A program made the position numbers and the translations under genes. From assembly GCF_033115175.1 (NCBI RefSeq), contig NC_084831.1, positions 13,741,138 to 13,805,137 of the forward strand: a DNA stretch of 64,000 bases. The letters are read 5' to 3'. Origin of the DNA: Lepus europaeus (Eukaryota; Chordata; Mammalia; Lagomorpha; Leporidae). This document shows, piece by piece, positions 10,649-23,296 of the stretch; positions within the stretch are counted from its first letter, which is position 1; each line of letters begins with the position of its first letter. The notes beneath the pieces were generated by a model. The model was given only the letters and a program-made list of their open reading frames with translations, was not told the DNA's origin and searched no databases.

Positions 10649-10889
10649 AAAATGCATCTTGTCAAGCTAAAGGACCACCGCGGAAGCCGCTCTCCGCCTG
10701 TGTAGACAGCACTTTGAAGTTCTATCCCTGACTTCTTTTTGATTTCTCTAACGCTGTGTTCTGTCCAGCCTCACTGGACTGGAGGGTCTCGTGCCTGGGA
10801 CCCTACCCCCTGACCACCCTTTAATCCACCGCTGTTTCCTGATTTCCTTTCCTGTCCCCACTGGGAGCGACAGCGTGTCCAGTCGTTGC

Positions 10890-11000
10890 ACCACATCCAC
10901 TGTGCACCTGCTGCTGTGTGCTGGGTGCGTTCTAAGGGCCTTGGACTCGCACACCAGGCTTCCAGGCCTGATCCAATTGCAGCATTCTCCACTCTGCGAT
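10890..11000 (-). repeat. MIR-like relic
   Basis: TGCTGTGTGCTGGGTGCGTT followed by a diverged CTCACAC.. pattern resembles reverse MIR. Weak. Confidence 0.4.
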
Positions 11001-11775
11001 GATCCTGTCCATTTTCCTGTTCTCCAGGTCTGGTCTGCCACCCCCACTAGAATTTAAGATCAGCTCTGCTCCCCGCCCCCTGCAGAGTGAAGGCCACGGC
11101 TGCTTTGTGCTGTGCGCCTGCGCAGCCGCTGCCAGAGCCCATGGCTGGTTGGATCCAACACAGGATCTCTGCTCAGGATCACCCTGTGGGAGGAAGGATG
11201 GGTCTCATTCCCCCAGCAACCCTGTGAGTTTTCATCACCCGGGAGAGGAAGGAGAGGCTCGGGTCCAAAGCCACAGAAGAGTCAGCATGGGGTCAATGAG
11301 GCATGAGGGCCTCAAAGAGCTGAAGCCAGACCAGCGCTGTGAGTGGCAGGCGTCCTGGGCGGAGCTTGGCGCCTGGGACTCATGCACGTTGTGGGATCAG
11401 GCACCACCCTGTGGACACACCTGCCTCTGGACACTGGACCCAGTGACGGTTATTGCCCACCACCTACCCTTGAGCCCAGGCGCCCCCACTGCCCACCGGA
11501 GCTGGTGTGATAATCAAGGCTCCAGGTAGGGAAGGTGGAGAAAGTATGCTTATTGTTTGTGGCGGAGGCCTCGGAGGTTGGTTTTAGGCTGGGCATTGAA
11601 CATTGCAGATGCATTTTCCTCATTTGTGACATCGGAGACGCCCGGCTCCCACAGCCCTCAGGAGTTGTCAGGGGGACGTGAACATATGCAGGCCGAGCGC
11701 TTTGAGCTGACACGCGATCAGAATTAGCTGCTGCTGTTCCGTGTAGAAGACACTTCTAATAAGATGCTTTTCTTT

Positions 11776-12099
11776 TCTTAAGTTTATTTTTCATTTATTT
11801 GAAAGGCAGAGTGACAGAAAAAGAGAGATCTTCCATTGCTGGTCCACCCCTGAAATGCCCACAACGTCCGGAGCTGGGCCAGGCCAAAGCTGAGTCTCCT
11901 ATGTGGGTGGCAGGGGCCCGAGCACTTGAGCCATCACCTGCTGCACAGGCGACGCAGGGTGGTCCCAGGTGATGTCCCCTGAGATGATCCCAGAGAGCAC
12001 AGTAGCGGGAAACTGGATCGGAAGCGGAGGTGGGGACTCCATCCCACGCACTCCAGGATGGGTGGCAGCTTAACCAGCTGCGCCACAACACCCAGCCAC
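11776..12099 (-). mobile_element. C-SINE, older
   Basis: Reverse-strand copy: TTTATTTGAAAGGCAGAGTG, ATCTTCCATTGCTGGTCCAC, AGCTGCGCCACAACACCCAG. Confidence 0.9.
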
Positions 12100-12500
12100 T
12101 CCCAATAAAACGTTTTCTTAGCAGCTCTCCCCCAAAGGAATGTTGAGGGGCCGTGTTGGAAGGGGGAGCCTTTTAAGTAGCCGTTGACTGGTCCACCAGG
12201 ATTTACTGAGTGGGGTTCCAGGCCTCGAAGACCCATCCAGGGAAAGCGCCAGAGTTCTTTTGGCAGCGGAATCACGGCACTGTGGTTCGAACTGGGGCCC
12301 GGGCAGAGGAGAGGTGGGTAATAAACAAGCAACAGGCAGTGACTGACGCGTCATAAGGAAAACGCAAAGCAGGGGCGGGTGCTGTTGCCAATGAGGGGTC
12401 AGGGGACACCTGCTGGTGACCTTGAGGCAAGGGGGAAGCCACCGGGATATGGGGACAGAGCATCCCAGGCTGACCCAGCTGCAGAGGTGTTAAGATGCTA

Positions 12501-12828
12501 GGCTGGCGCCGCGACTCACTAGGCTAATCCTCTGCCTGCGGCGCCGGCACCCCGGGTTCTAGTCCTGGTTGGGGCAGCAGATTCTGTCCCAGTCGCTCCT
12601 CTTCCTGTCCAGCTCTCTGCTGTGGCCCAGGAGTGAAGCAGAGGATGGCCCAAGTCCTTGGGCCCTGCACCCGCATGGGAGACCAGGAGAAGCACCTGGC
12701 TCCCGGCTTCGGATCAGCGCAGTGTGCCGACCACAGCGCGCTGGCCGCAGCAGCCATTGGGGAGTGAACCAACGGTAAAGGAAGACCTTTCTGTCTCTCT
12801 CTCTCTCATCTCACTAACTCTGCCTGTC

Positions 12829-12866
<38 letters not shown>
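12501..12866 (+). mobile_element. C-SINE, young type with long poly(A)
   Basis: Plus-strand copy from GGCTGGCGCCGCGACTCACT to CTCTGCCTGTCC followed by about 36 A. The long pure tail suggests a recent insertion. Confidence 0.95.
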
Positions 12867-12868
<2 letters not shown>

Positions 12869-13149
12869 TGAGACTGTGTGATGGAGAGTAATAGACGGGT
12901 TGCCATCAAAGGGCGGATCTTAGCGAGCTACTTACAAATGCTGATGCTTGGGCTTTGGGGTTAGCAAGTAAAGATAAATTGTTTTATTTGAATTACAGAT
13001 ACTCAGTGAATACATCCTTTAGTGCATTATGCCCCAGTTCTGCATGGTACTTACTTATACTAAACGATTATTCATTGTGTATATGAAACGCAAGTGGAAT
13101 TGGCTGTCCTCTGTTTGACCTGGTGATCCTACTTGGGCCCTGCGCTGAG

Positions 13150-13255
13150 AGACTCTGATTCCATTGGTCAGGGGTCAGGCGAGGCACAGGTATTGGTCAC
13201 AAGGCCATCAGGTGTTCCTAATGTGGGCCCCGAGTCGGGATTTACTGATGTTGAG
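13150..13255 (+). repeat. MER5-like DNA transposon relic
   Basis: CTCTGATTCCATTGGTCAGG and a CAGGTGTTCC segment resemble the MER5A (hAT-Charlie) pattern. Confidence 0.45.
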
Positions 13256-13394
13256 CCTTGTCTGTCTGGTCAGGGCTAAGAGTGGAGAGGTGGAGAGGGC
13301 TCAGGGCAGTGAACAGACGGGATTCCTGTGGCTGCCATGGAGAGGACAAAGGGACAAGAGCAGAGGTCCCAGGGCAGGGCCTTGTGTTGGTTGA

Positions 13395-13850
13395 GTTCCT
13401 ACCGTGGGATGGTGCAGCGGTTGGCACATGGTTTGTACCCTATGTTTCTTGTGCCGGAAGTTTGGTCCCCATGGGTGTGGTATTGGAAGGTGGGGGGCTC
13501 CAGGAAGTGGGCCTAGTGGGAGGTGACGGGTCACGGCTACCCCTGAGAAGGGGCTGATGCTGGCCTTGGGCGGGGTTAGGCCTTGTGGGAGTAGATCTGC
13601 CTTCTACAAGAGGGAGTTGTTCTGGAAGAGCAAGCCCAGCCCTCCCTGCTCTTGTTCCCCTCTCACCATGGCCTCTCCCCCATGCTCACTCCCACCACGA
13701 GATGTGTCCACCCTGAGGCTGTGGCCGGCGTCTGTGCCCTGCCGTGCTCTTGCACTGCCAGAGCTGTGAGTTAAATAAACCTCTCCTTGATAAACACCCG
13801 TGTCAGGTATTTTGTTACAGCAACACGGAATGGACCGAGACTGCGAGGCA
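13395..13850 (+). mobile_element. MaLR-type LTR (MST/MLT1-like)
   Basis: GGTATTGGAAGGTGGGG, GTGAGTTAAATAAACCTCTC and CAGGTATTTTGTTACAGCAA follow the layout of mammalian apparent LTR retrotransposon LTRs. No internal region was recognised. Confidence 0.7.
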
Positions 13851-13959
13851 CAGTAAAAGGACAATTATAGTGGCGGCATTATTGGGTCCTGCCCCAGACC
13901 TACCCAATTTAGAGCTCCTTAGGGGTGTGGGAGCTGAGGGATTCATATTTTACACAACA

Positions 13960-13973
13960 CCCCCCCCCCCCCC
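13960..13973 (+). repeat. Poly-C run, 14 bases
   Basis: Uninterrupted C homopolymer. Confidence 0.9.
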
Positions 13974-14107
13974 GGGATTCTGATGACCAATCAGATTTGG
14001 AACAACTGAGTATTGAATGCCCTTCTCCCAGAAGTTGTAGAAACTACCAGGAATACTATTTAGGAAATGTTGTCCTGGTGACAGCTCTATGAGCTTTCCG
14101 TAAGTAC

Positions 14108-14442
14108 GTAAGATTTTATTTATTTACTTGAGGGGTAGAGTTGCAGACAGACAGAGGGTGGGGGGAGGGGAGAGAGAGAGATCAATCTTCCATCCACTGG
14201 TTCACTCCCCAGATGGCCACAATGGCCAGAGCTGAGCTGATCTGAAGCCAGGAGCCAGCAGCTTCTTCCAGGTCTCCCAGACATGTGCAGGAGCCCAAGG
14301 ACCTGGGCCATCTTCTACTGCTGTCCCAGGCCATAGCAGAGAGCTGGATCAGAAGAGGAGCAGCCAGGACTTATCCACTGCCCATATGGGATGCCAGCAC
14401 TGCAGGTGGAGGCTTAGTCTACTATACCACAGTGCCAGCCCC
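14108..14442 (-). mobile_element. C-SINE
   Basis: Reverse-strand copy: ATTTTATTTATTTACTTGAG tail side, GGTCTCCCAGACATGTGC body, ACTATACCACAGTGCCAGCC head. Confidence 0.92.
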
Positions 14443-14469
14443 TCTATATGTACTTTTATATCACTGAAT

Positions 14470-14628
14470 CCTATGCACCATATGCTATCATTAGCCCCAT
14501 TTCTCAGAGGACAGAGTTGAGGCTCAGAGATGTTTAATAACTTAGCTGGGCTCACAGAGCTACAAGGTGGCAGAGGCAGGATTGAAACCCAGGTCAGGCT
14601 GATTCTGCTACCCTGCCTTCTCCCAGGC
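14470..14628 (-). repeat. MIR relic
   Basis: CCCATTTCTCAGAGGACAG, GGCTCACAGAGCTACAAGG and GGATTGAAACCCAGG match reverse MIR. Confidence 0.7.
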
Positions 14629-15446
14629 CTGAGTAGCCATACAGGGTCAAAGATAATCAGGTCAGTGGCAGATAATGGGTCCCCAGTGGGAGAAGCCGAC
14701 TTTGCTCTGCCCTGTTGATGTCTGCTCTTCTGAGACCCAGGCGAGGCCTAGCCTGGGTGCTTGCTGAAAGGACACGGATTCTGGGGGTGATGTCATTGGA
14801 GGCAGCCCCATACCCTTTCCTGCAGCGCATCCTCACGAGGCCGTTGTTGAACTTGGGACAGCTTGATCCAAAAGGCCTCTTAGGATTGATTTCCTCACCA
14901 CACAGACAGGGCTCCATGGGCAGAGCCTGGCCGCTGTGCTGGGGGCAGGCCAGGGTGGAGGGCGTGCAGAGGGTGTGTGCTGACTATGGATGTTACATTG
15001 CTGAGCAATCTCTTGTGTGTGTATCCAGGCCTCTTGGACCCAAAGAACTGAACAACTTTTTGATTATTGGATCGTCAGCTGCAACTGGCAGAGCTAAGTG
15101 GCGAGGGTTTGGCAAAGCCGTATGGGTTAATATTTCCCCCATTCTCATATGTTAAGTAATAATTTTGAGGTCCCCAACCTTATCTCTTACACAGAAGCTT
15201 GGGGGATGGGTTCTCCCTACTTCTTAGCTCAGCTTTGCACTTGACCCTGGTCTGTTAGTGCTACTGTGTGAGGCCTGTATTCCTGAGGAGTGCAAGATAC
15301 CTGTAGCTGGTATGTGAGTGTGCACTGTACCACCTCTTGTCACACAGTGAGAACCTTACTCCCCTCGGTCCTTATTCTACTGACAACACAGTTTGATGCT
15401 ATCGACTCTTTAAAGCTCCTCCAACATTTGCAATGCTTCCTTTTTA

Positions 15447-15775
15447 TTTTTTTAAGTACTTATTTGTTTATTTGAAAGGCAGATGACAGAGAGAGAGAGG
15501 AAGAAAGAGGAGAGCTTCCATCCACTGGTTCACTCCTCAAGCACCTACAACGGCCAGGGCTAGGTCAGGCAGAAGCCAGGAGCCAGGAACTCCATCTGGG
15601 TCACCCAAGTGAGTGGCAAGGGGCTGAAGAACTTGGGCCACCATCTGCTGTCTCCCAGGGGTGTTAGCAGAGAGCTGGATCGGAAGTGGAGCAGCTGGGA
15701 CTCAAACTGGCACCCATATGAGATGCCAGCACTGCAAGGGGTGGCTTAAATCATTGTACCACAGTGCTGGCCCCA
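15447..15775 (-). mobile_element. C-SINE
   Basis: Reverse-strand copy with TTATTTGTTTATTTGAAAGG and CACAGTGCTGGCCCC head. Flanked by near-identical CTTCCTTTTTA sequence on both sides (15437-15447 region and about 15779-15790). Confidence 0.92.
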
Positions 15776-16006
15776 AGTCTTCCTTTTTAATGAAGGGAAA
15801 GCAGGCTTCAGCTGAAGCCTTTGCTATTTAATATACTGATTTGGATCTAAGCATGCTATTTATTTATTTAGCAATCTTGGGAACTTTATCTTGGGAAGAT
15901 TTTGCAATGATGGTTCAGAGAGTGCTTATCTAACCCTTTTTTCGGTTCCCCTCAATGTTAGCCTCTTAATGTAACTGTGACACATCTGTCAAGACTAAGA
16001 AATCAG

Positions 16007-16322
16007 GGGCCAGCGCCATGGCTCACTTGTTTAATCATCTGCCTGTGGCACCAGCATCCCATGTGGGCTCCGGGTTCTGGTCCCGGTTACTCCTCTTCCA
16101 GTCCAACTCTCTGCTGTGGCCCGGGAGTGCAGTGGAGGATGGCCCAAGTGTGTGGGTCCTGCACCCGCATGGGAGACCAGGAAGAAGCACCTGGTACCTG
16201 ACTTCGGATTGGCGCAGCGCTGGCCGTAGTAGCCATCTGGGGAGTGAACCAATGGAAGGAAGACCTTTCTCTTTGTCTCTCTCTCACTGTCTATAATTCC
16301 TACCTGTCAAATTAAAAAAAAA
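16007..16322 (+). mobile_element. C-SINE, young type
   Basis: Plus-strand copy from GGGCCAGCGCCATGGCTC to a CTGTCAAATTAAAAA tail. Flanked by AAGACTAAGAAATCAG (15991-16006) and AAGACTATGAAATCAG (16323-16338), a 16-base target duplication with one change. Confidence 0.95.
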
Positions 16323-16525
16323 AAGACTATGAAATCAGTAAGGGTATATTACTGTTAACTACAATATAGATTTCATCATCTGTTTTCTCACTAATGTCAT
16401 CACTGTCCCAGAATCCATTGCATTTGGTGTTGTTCATTCTTTATTTTCAGCATTGATTTCATTTGTTATATTTTTAATTCCTTTCTGGAAGGACAAATGG
16501 TCCTGGTCCTCTGTTTAAGCATGTA

Positions 16526-16843
16526 AACACTATTTATTTATTTAAAAGGCAGAGCCGCAGAGAGAGAGAGGGAGAGATGGAGAGAGACAGAGAGAGAGAG
16601 GCCATTCCCCAAATGGCCACAATAGCCAGGGCTGGGACAGGCTGAATGCAGGAGCCTGGAGCTCCGTCCTCATCTCCCACATGGGTGGCCGGGTCCAAGT
16701 ACTTGGGTCATCATCTGCTGCCTCCAAGGTGCATTAGCAGGGAACTGGATCAGAAGTGGAGAAGCCAGGACTTGAACTGGCGCTCTGATACGGGATGCTG
16801 GCGTCAAGGCGCAGCTTGACCCGCTGCACACAACGCCGCCCTG
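16526..16843 (-). mobile_element. C-SINE, older
   Basis: Reverse-strand copy: CTATTTATTTATTTAAAAGG, GAGCTCCGTCCTCATCTCCC, GCTGCACACAACGCCG head. Confidence 0.9.
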
Positions 16844-17195
16844 CGATATATCTCCCCTTGAAACACTAAGCGAAATGGCAGGACTTGTTAGTAAGAGTCA
16901 TGGCAATGTGCAGATACAGTGACAAATCCTGCATCTCCTCTGGGTTGGATTCACCCACAGGAAAATCCTCCCATGAAGTGGGAAGAGGGTGAGCAGCCAG
17001 TCTGGGGTCTCAAACCAGTGATCAGAAGCTAAGAGTTGATTAGGATGGGCAGTCACTGCTGGGAATACCAACTGCTGACCAACAGAGGGGCCTAAGTCCT
17101 AATGACACGGGTGACTTATGGGACCCAAAGGACGGAGGTGAGTGGCTCCAGTGTCAGTGCAGTCTCTCAGGGGTGCCAGCAAGCACCTAAGCTCT

Positions 17196-17534
17196 TTTTT
17201 TTTTAAAGACTTATTTATTTTAAAGATAGAGATATAGAGAAAGAAGGAGAGAGAGAGAGAGAGATCGACATCGACCTTCCATCCACTGGTTCACTCCCCA
17301 AATGGCTGCAATGACCAGGGCTGGGCCAGGTTGAAGCCAGGAGCCAGGAGCTTCTTCCAGGTCTCCTATGAGGGTGCAGGGGCCCAACAACCCGGACCAC
17401 CTTCCATTGCTTTCCCAGGCACCTTAGCAGAGATCTGGATCAAAAGTGGAGCAGCTGAAACTCAAATGGGCTCCCATATGGGATGCTGACGCTGCAGGTG
17501 AGGCTTAGCTTTCTAGACCACAGCGCCGGCCCCA
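17196..17534 (-). mobile_element. C-SINE
   Basis: Reverse-strand copy ending CCACAGCGCCGGCCCC. Exact 12-base target duplication CACCTAAGCTCT at 17184-17195 and 17535-17546. Confidence 0.95.
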
Positions 17535-18084
17535 CACCTAAGCTCTGAACGTCTCTAGTTGTCCTCAGCACGTTGGCTGTTGTCCTTCATCCCATGGTCC
17601 AAGGACGGCTCCTGTGGTTCTGAGCGTTATCCCATCCAGTAGTTGTGTTCGAGAGCAGGACGGGAGGGGAAAAGGGGGTGCTCCTCACCTGCACGTCCTT
17701 GTGGGCTTTTCCCTCGTGGGCAGCAGGAAGTCTCAGAAGCCCACTGGTCTGGATCACATGGCCAGTCCAGCTCTCCAGGATCTGCAAAAGCAAAGACTGG
17801 GCAGAAGAGAGGGGCGCAGACGCCTGTGGAGGGACGAGGCCAGTCCTAACGTTTGCAGAGCTCGGGGCTGGGGAATGACCACGGAAACCTTGTCCTGCCC
17901 CGACAGGTAGACTTCCAGACCACCTGGAAGACCAGGTTGGAATTGAGAATCCTTCAGCTTTTCTGAGTTCTGGCCCCTGGATTACCATCCATCTTGCTTC
18001 TCTCCCCATCCTCGGCTCCATCTCACATGTGGGCTGTGGTAACTCAGGCCACATATCCAGGCCACATACCTACCTGCTGGGGTT

Positions 18085-18795
18085 TGGAGGTGTTGTGCCC
18101 CCCAAGGTTCATGTGCTAAGAGCTTGTTCTCCAGGGTGTCAGTACTGGGAGCTGGTGATCTTTAAGAGGTGGAGCCTAGTGGGAGGTCCTTAGGCCATTG
18201 GGGGCGTGGCCTAAGAAGGGATGTGGAATCCTAGCCTCTCATTGGCTTCCTATTTTGAGATGTGATCCCTTCCTGCCATGGGAGCTCCTGCCATTCACCA
18301 GAGCCACGCTGATGCACGCCTCATGCCCTTGAGTCTCCGGAAGTGTGAGCTAAATAAACCTCTTTTCTTTCTTTTTTTTTTTTTTAAAGAATCATTTTTT
18401 AAATTTTATTTATTTTGACAGGCAGAGTGGATAGTGAGAGAGAGAGACAGAGAGAAAGGTCTTCCTTTTTGCCGTTGGTTCACCCTCCAATGGCCGCTGC
18501 GGCCAGCGCATCGCGCTGATCCGAAGCCAGGAGCCAGGTGCTTCCTCCTGGTCTCCCATGCGGGTGCAGGGCCCAAGCACTTGGGCCATCCTCCACTGCC
18601 TTCCCAGGCCATAGCAGAGAGCTGGCCTGGAAGAGGGGCAACCGGGATAGAATCCGGTGCTCGAACTGGGACTAGAACCCGGTGTGCCGGCGCTGCAAGG
18701 CGGAGGATTAGCCTGTTAAGCCACGGTGCCGGCTTCTTTTCTGTATAAAAATCAGCCTTCCCCAGGGATTTTGCTATAGTAACGGGAAATGGACA
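18085..18795 (+). mobile_element. MaLR-type LTR split by a SINE
   Basis: Left part 18085-18366 (GGTTTGGAGGTGTTGTGCCC, TTTAAGAGGTGGAGCCTAGT, GAGCTAAATAAACCTC) and right part 18734-18795 (GGATTTTGCTATAGTAACGG). The SINE at 18371-18733 interrupts it. Confidence 0.75.
18371..18733 (-). mobile_element. C-SINE, young type, inside MaLR LTR
   Basis: Reverse-strand copy: TTATTTTGACAGGCAGAGTG, TTTTTGCCGTTGGTTCACCC, TAAGCCACGGTGCCGGC. A CTCTTTTCT/CTTCTTTTCT match flanks it. Confidence 0.94.
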
Positions 18796-21264
18796 ACCAG
18801 CTGCCTCTTGGCACCTCCTTGAACCCGCAGTGAGCGTCCCACAGCACCCTTGGGAGAATGGGTTAGAGAACAGGCTCTTTCCTGCAGGGTGGGAATCAGC
18901 TTGGGGGCCGGGGGTGGGGGATTTAGGGTGTCAGGGAGGCAGAGTGCAGGTGTAGGTGGGCCATCCTCTTGGCCTTGGGGACTCCTGTCTCCACTGGGAT
19001 GGGTGTGGCTAGAGGCGGGCCCACTGGTGGGTATTGCTTGGGGACCCGGCTGCAAGGCCAAACCAGCTTTCTCTTTAGGCTAAGATGGCATGGCTGTTGA
19101 GCAGGCGGCCCTCTGTGCTGCCCCAGCGTCGACTCAGTGGGGCCAAGAGACTTTCATCTTGGTGACCTTTTGTCTCTGTAGGACCCAACCCAATGCCTGG
19201 TGTGTGTAGCTACTCAATGCCTGTTTAGTTAATGAAGGAATGGATGAGCGAGCAAATTCACTCTTAGTGCCATTTGTCACCAGTGGCTGGATGCTTCTGG
19301 GCACCACAGTCTGCATGAGAAACCCTGGGGCAGGGGGTCAGTCCGGCATCCAAGGCAAAGCCGCAGCCCGGAATGTTCTTGGCACTTTCTGTGTTGGACC
19401 CACGCGCCCCTCTATGCTCACATGACCCCAATAGACACACGTTCCTGTGCCCTGCTGCAGACCCCTTGCCCCCTGCAGGGACTGCAATGCCAGTTTGCAG
19501 GCTGCTAGAGAACTCGGCGCCCACCTGAGCCAAGCCTTCCACATGTGCCGTGGAGCCCCCCCTGCCTCTGGCACACAGGACCCCACACCACTGCGCCTCT
19601 CCCCCCAAACCCCCTGCTGACACCCACTCTGGCCCTAACGCCTCTGTTTCCTTTGTGGGCTCTACGCTTCCCTCATACCATGACTGTCTTCTGGCTCTTG
19701 AAACCCAACCCCAGCTGCAGGGCCAAGCCGGTTCCCAGCTCCTTTGTGAGCCTTGCCCTGCTGCCACACCCCTTGCTCGTGTCTTCCCTGGGGAGTCACA
19801 TGCCTGCCTCCAGACACTCTCCTACTGGATGCTCTGCAGACCCCGGGGGCCTCACGGTGCACCGGGGTCGGGAAGGGCATGGCAGGTGTCTATTGGAACT
19901 CCCGAGACAGCTACTTCATTTAAAGAGAGGGCTGTCATCATATACTAATAACACAGATCAAAAATAAAGAGAGCTTTATATTGAAGGGTAGGACTGGCAT
20001 TGTCGTAGGCAGGGAAGATGTGCATGGCTACAGCTGGGCCCCATGACTTGGAGGTCAGGACCCGGGGCCACCCACTGTGCCGCTCAGGCCTCCCTCTGTC
20101 TTCCTCTCTATCAAAGTCATTAGTTTCTCTTTCCCATGTCCAGCCTCCTCCCTCTGACGTGCACACGGCTCCATGGGGGCTGCCCTCGCTTTCACTCTGC
20201 CTGACCTTGTAGCTCAGGCACCTGACAATGAGTCAGGGCTCCTTTGCTTGCAACTGAGACAACCCAGCTCGATGGTTGGTTTTAAGCAAAGGTAGGGAAT
20301 TTACGGACTCCTACAACTATGGAGAAATCCAGAGGAGTGTTGGTTTCAGGCGTGGCCAGATCTAGGTGTTCAGAAAGAGATGAAGAACCTCTCGAGATGT
20401 CACCGGACTCAGCTTTCTTCTGGGTCGGCTTTACCCATAGGAAAAATCCTCCTGGGGGATGGGTGGCAGATGGTCACCAGAGGAACATTCTAGCTGCTCA
20501 GCAACTCTAGTGTGAGAGCCCTGCCTGCAGGAAGTGTCAGCAAGAGTCTTGGACAGAGCTGCCACCAGCTCGGCCTTGAACCAAACACTGTGGCTGGGAG
20601 ACATGACGTTCTGATTGGCAGGTTTGGGACACATGCCCCGAAGACAAACATGGCATTGTTGCCATGAGAGCCCGCCTGCCCTGAGATTGAGTGGGAGGGT
20701 GCAGCCCCTCAGAGAGAGCCCCGATCAGATGGGAGGTGCACCTGTAATTGGCAGTGGTAGGGGCGGGGAGGGGCTCTCATTCGGGCTGCTCCCACAGCCT
20801 CTCTGTGGGGTGATCGGTTACTGCGTCTTCCCGATGCCCCCAGCACCCTCCCTTGTTGGAGAGCCTTCTCCTCCCCTAACTATGAGATTCTGTTGGAACC
20901 ACCGGTCCCAGCCCTGTGGGGACAAAGGAAGGCCAGTGACGGAAGGGGAGCCATCAGAGTCCTTCCTGGGGGTCTTACATCATTTAATCAAAGGAAGAAA
21001 GCTTGCTGCTTTATTTCTGGAGGTGGAGGTAAAGCCAAGAGGACGTGAGTAGGAGTGGCCCAATTTCTGATCCCGAGGAAAAAGCCGCTCAGAGAAGACT
21101 ACCACCCAAAGGCACGGGGAAAGGAGCCCAACGTGGAGAGAAACGTCTCGAAGATCAAAGCCCTAGCGTCGGCGCTGCGAGGTCCCGCGGAAAGCTGCCT
21201 TGGGCCGTTGTTCGGCTGAACCAGCCAATCTGTTCCTCTCTTTGCCTGCTAAGGCAGCTAGGAT
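18796..21264. other. Unassigned intergenic sequence
   Basis: No gene recognised. A GTGTGTAGCTACTCAATGCC stretch near 19200 and parts of 19600-19850 may be old MIR/L2 relics. 20418-20455 resembles 16940-16975 (see findings). Confidence 0.45.
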
Positions 21265-21435
21265 TTCATGGACACATCTTACGTGCCAGGCTTCCACAGA
21301 GGACCTCCTGGGATGCTCACAATTTATGATTATTTCTCCATTTTACAGATGTGGGAACTGAGCTGCGGAGATGTTAAGAGGCTTCGTCATGCAGCTAGGA
21401 AGTAGCGGGATTCAAACTAAACACAGCCACCTGCC
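21265..21435 (-). repeat. MIR relic
   Basis: CTCCATTTTACAGATGTGGG, ATGCAGCTAGGAAGTAGCGG match reverse MIR. Confidence 0.7.
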
Positions 21436-22244
21436 AAGTGCTAAAGCCTTGGCGTGGATGGGGCAGGTATCTCAACACAGGATTAGCACCAGGTGCTGCA
21501 GGTTGTTAGCTTCTAGTACAGGTGCACCTTGACTGGCAACGGGTACATCCTGATAAAACCGTTATAAGCTGAAGATATTGTCAACAGAAAACACATCCAG
21601 TACCCTTCACCGACCTCACATCCTAGCTGACCTGGGCATCCTGCTCCTGGCCCTAGCAGCAGCTTAGGCTGGTTCTCGGGAGCGTGTGGAGGCGGGGGTC
21701 AGAGGTCCCCGCTCCCTGGCCTGTGGCCTTCCTTAGGCTACGCAAGGCCTGCAGTGCATGGCCGGGGGTGGGGGGTGGGAGTGGTTTCAGTAGCAGGGGC
21801 CTGGACAGCAATGCCATGGTCACAGGTGTTGATTGTAGGTAACCGGAACCCGTGATACTTGTTGGGATGGAACCTGAGGCTTTGCCAGTCAAGGGGGTGG
21901 GCAGCGGAGGACTCTAGGGGACTGGCTCCAGACCCAAAGTTCTGGAAAAGAGTGTCTGGCATCACTTAGATCAGGTGACCTAGATCACATGACGGTGCTG
22001 GTGTGATGGGGGTGGGGGCGCAGAGGAAGGACCAGGAGGCCCCAGCGGTTGCCAGTGCAACTCACCCTTCAGCGAGACTGGACACAGGGCAGCTTCCTCC
22101 GAAAGGGAGATGGGGGTGGGGGTGTGACTGCAGGCCACGGGACGGAGGGGCGACGTACGCGCCCTGCAGCCCCGTCCTCTCTAAGCAGATGAGCCCTGGC
22201 GTGGGGACCTCCAGGGTCTGGAAGTCAAGCTTGCCTGCCTCTCA

Positions 22245-22385
22245 GCAGACAGCAGTGGGAAGTGCCCGGAGCTTGGAGTCAAACAGACTCTGTTCACATC
22301 GTAGTTCCTCACCTGTTTTGTGGCCTTGGGCCAGTGCCTGGACCTCTGGGTGTTGACCTTTTCATCTGAGAACCGTGGATAACAA
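22245..22385 (+). repeat. MIR relic
   Basis: GGAGCTTGGAGTCAAACAGA, TTGTGGCCTTGGGCCAG and TTTTCATCTGAGAACCG match MIR in plus orientation. Confidence 0.65.
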
Positions 22386-22393
22386 GTCGGCCA

Positions 22394-23055
22394 TTCTGGT
22401 TTGTTTTATTTTGAGGATTTTATTTATTTATTTAGGCAGGCAGAGTGGACAGTGAGAGAGAGAAAGACAGAGAGAAAGGTCTTCCTTTACCGTTGGTTCA
22501 CCCTCCAATGGCCGCTGCAGCTGGCGCACCACGCTGATCCGAAGGCAGGAGCCAGGTGCTTCTCCTGGTCTCTCATGGGGTGCAGGGCCCAAGCATTTGG
22601 GCCATCCTCCACTGCACTCCCTGGCCATAGCAGAGAGCTGGCCTGGAAGAGGCGCAACCGGGACAGAATCCAGCGCCCCGACCGGGACTAGAACCCGGTG
22701 TGCCGGTGCCGCAAGGCGGAGGATTAGCCTAGTGAGCCATGGTGCCAGCCATATTTTATTTATTTTAAAGGCAGAGTTATAGAGAGAGAGGGAGAGAGGA
22801 AGAGATGGAGAGAGAGAACTTTCATCCGCTGGTTCACTCCCCAAATGGCCACAATGGCCAGGGCTGGGCCAGGAGCCAGGAGCTTCTTCCAGGTGTCCCA
22901 CGTGGGTGCAGCGGCCCCAAACACTTGGGCCATCTGCTGCTGCTTTCCCAGGCGCCTTAGCAGGGAGCTGGGTTGGAAGTGGAGCAGCTGGGACTCATTT
23001 GGGATGCCAGCATCCAACGCGATGCCTTAACCTGCTACACCATAGCCCTGGCCCC
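22394..23055 (-). mobile_element. Older C-SINE interrupted by a young C-SINE
   Basis: The outer reverse copy continues at 22750-23055 (ATTTTAAAGGCAGAGTTATA to CACCATAGCCCTGGCCCC). Flanking near-repeats AAGTCGGCCA (22384-22393) and AACTCGGCCA (23056-23065) look like its target duplication. Confidence 0.85.
22415..22749 (-). mobile_element. C-SINE, young type, nested in SINE
   Basis: Reverse-strand copy with TTAGGCAGGCAGAGTGGACA, ACCGGGACTAGAACCCGG and TAGTGAGCCATGGTGCCAGC. Sits in the A/T tail of the older SINE. Confidence 0.94.
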
Positions 23056-23296
23056 AACTCGGCCACGTTGCACCGACTCAGGATAATTTAGGGACCACAG
23101 ACTCCAACTGCAGTTCCATCTGTAACGTACCAGGCATTTTGGGGGAAAGCACGGGGCTTCTCTGATCCTTGATTTCCCATCTACATCGCCAGAAGAAAGG
23201 CGGACTCAGTGTGAGTCAGACTTGATTCCGACCTGATGTTGTTGTGATCTGCTGTAAGAGTCTGACCCGTACTCAGCTGAACTAAAAGTAGCCCAA

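Larger units (their letters stand above)
10661..12500. other. Mostly unassigned intergenic sequence
   Basis: Apart from one SINE (11776) and a possible MIR relic, nothing recognised. The 176-codon frame at 10999 has no recognisable domain. Confidence 0.5.
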
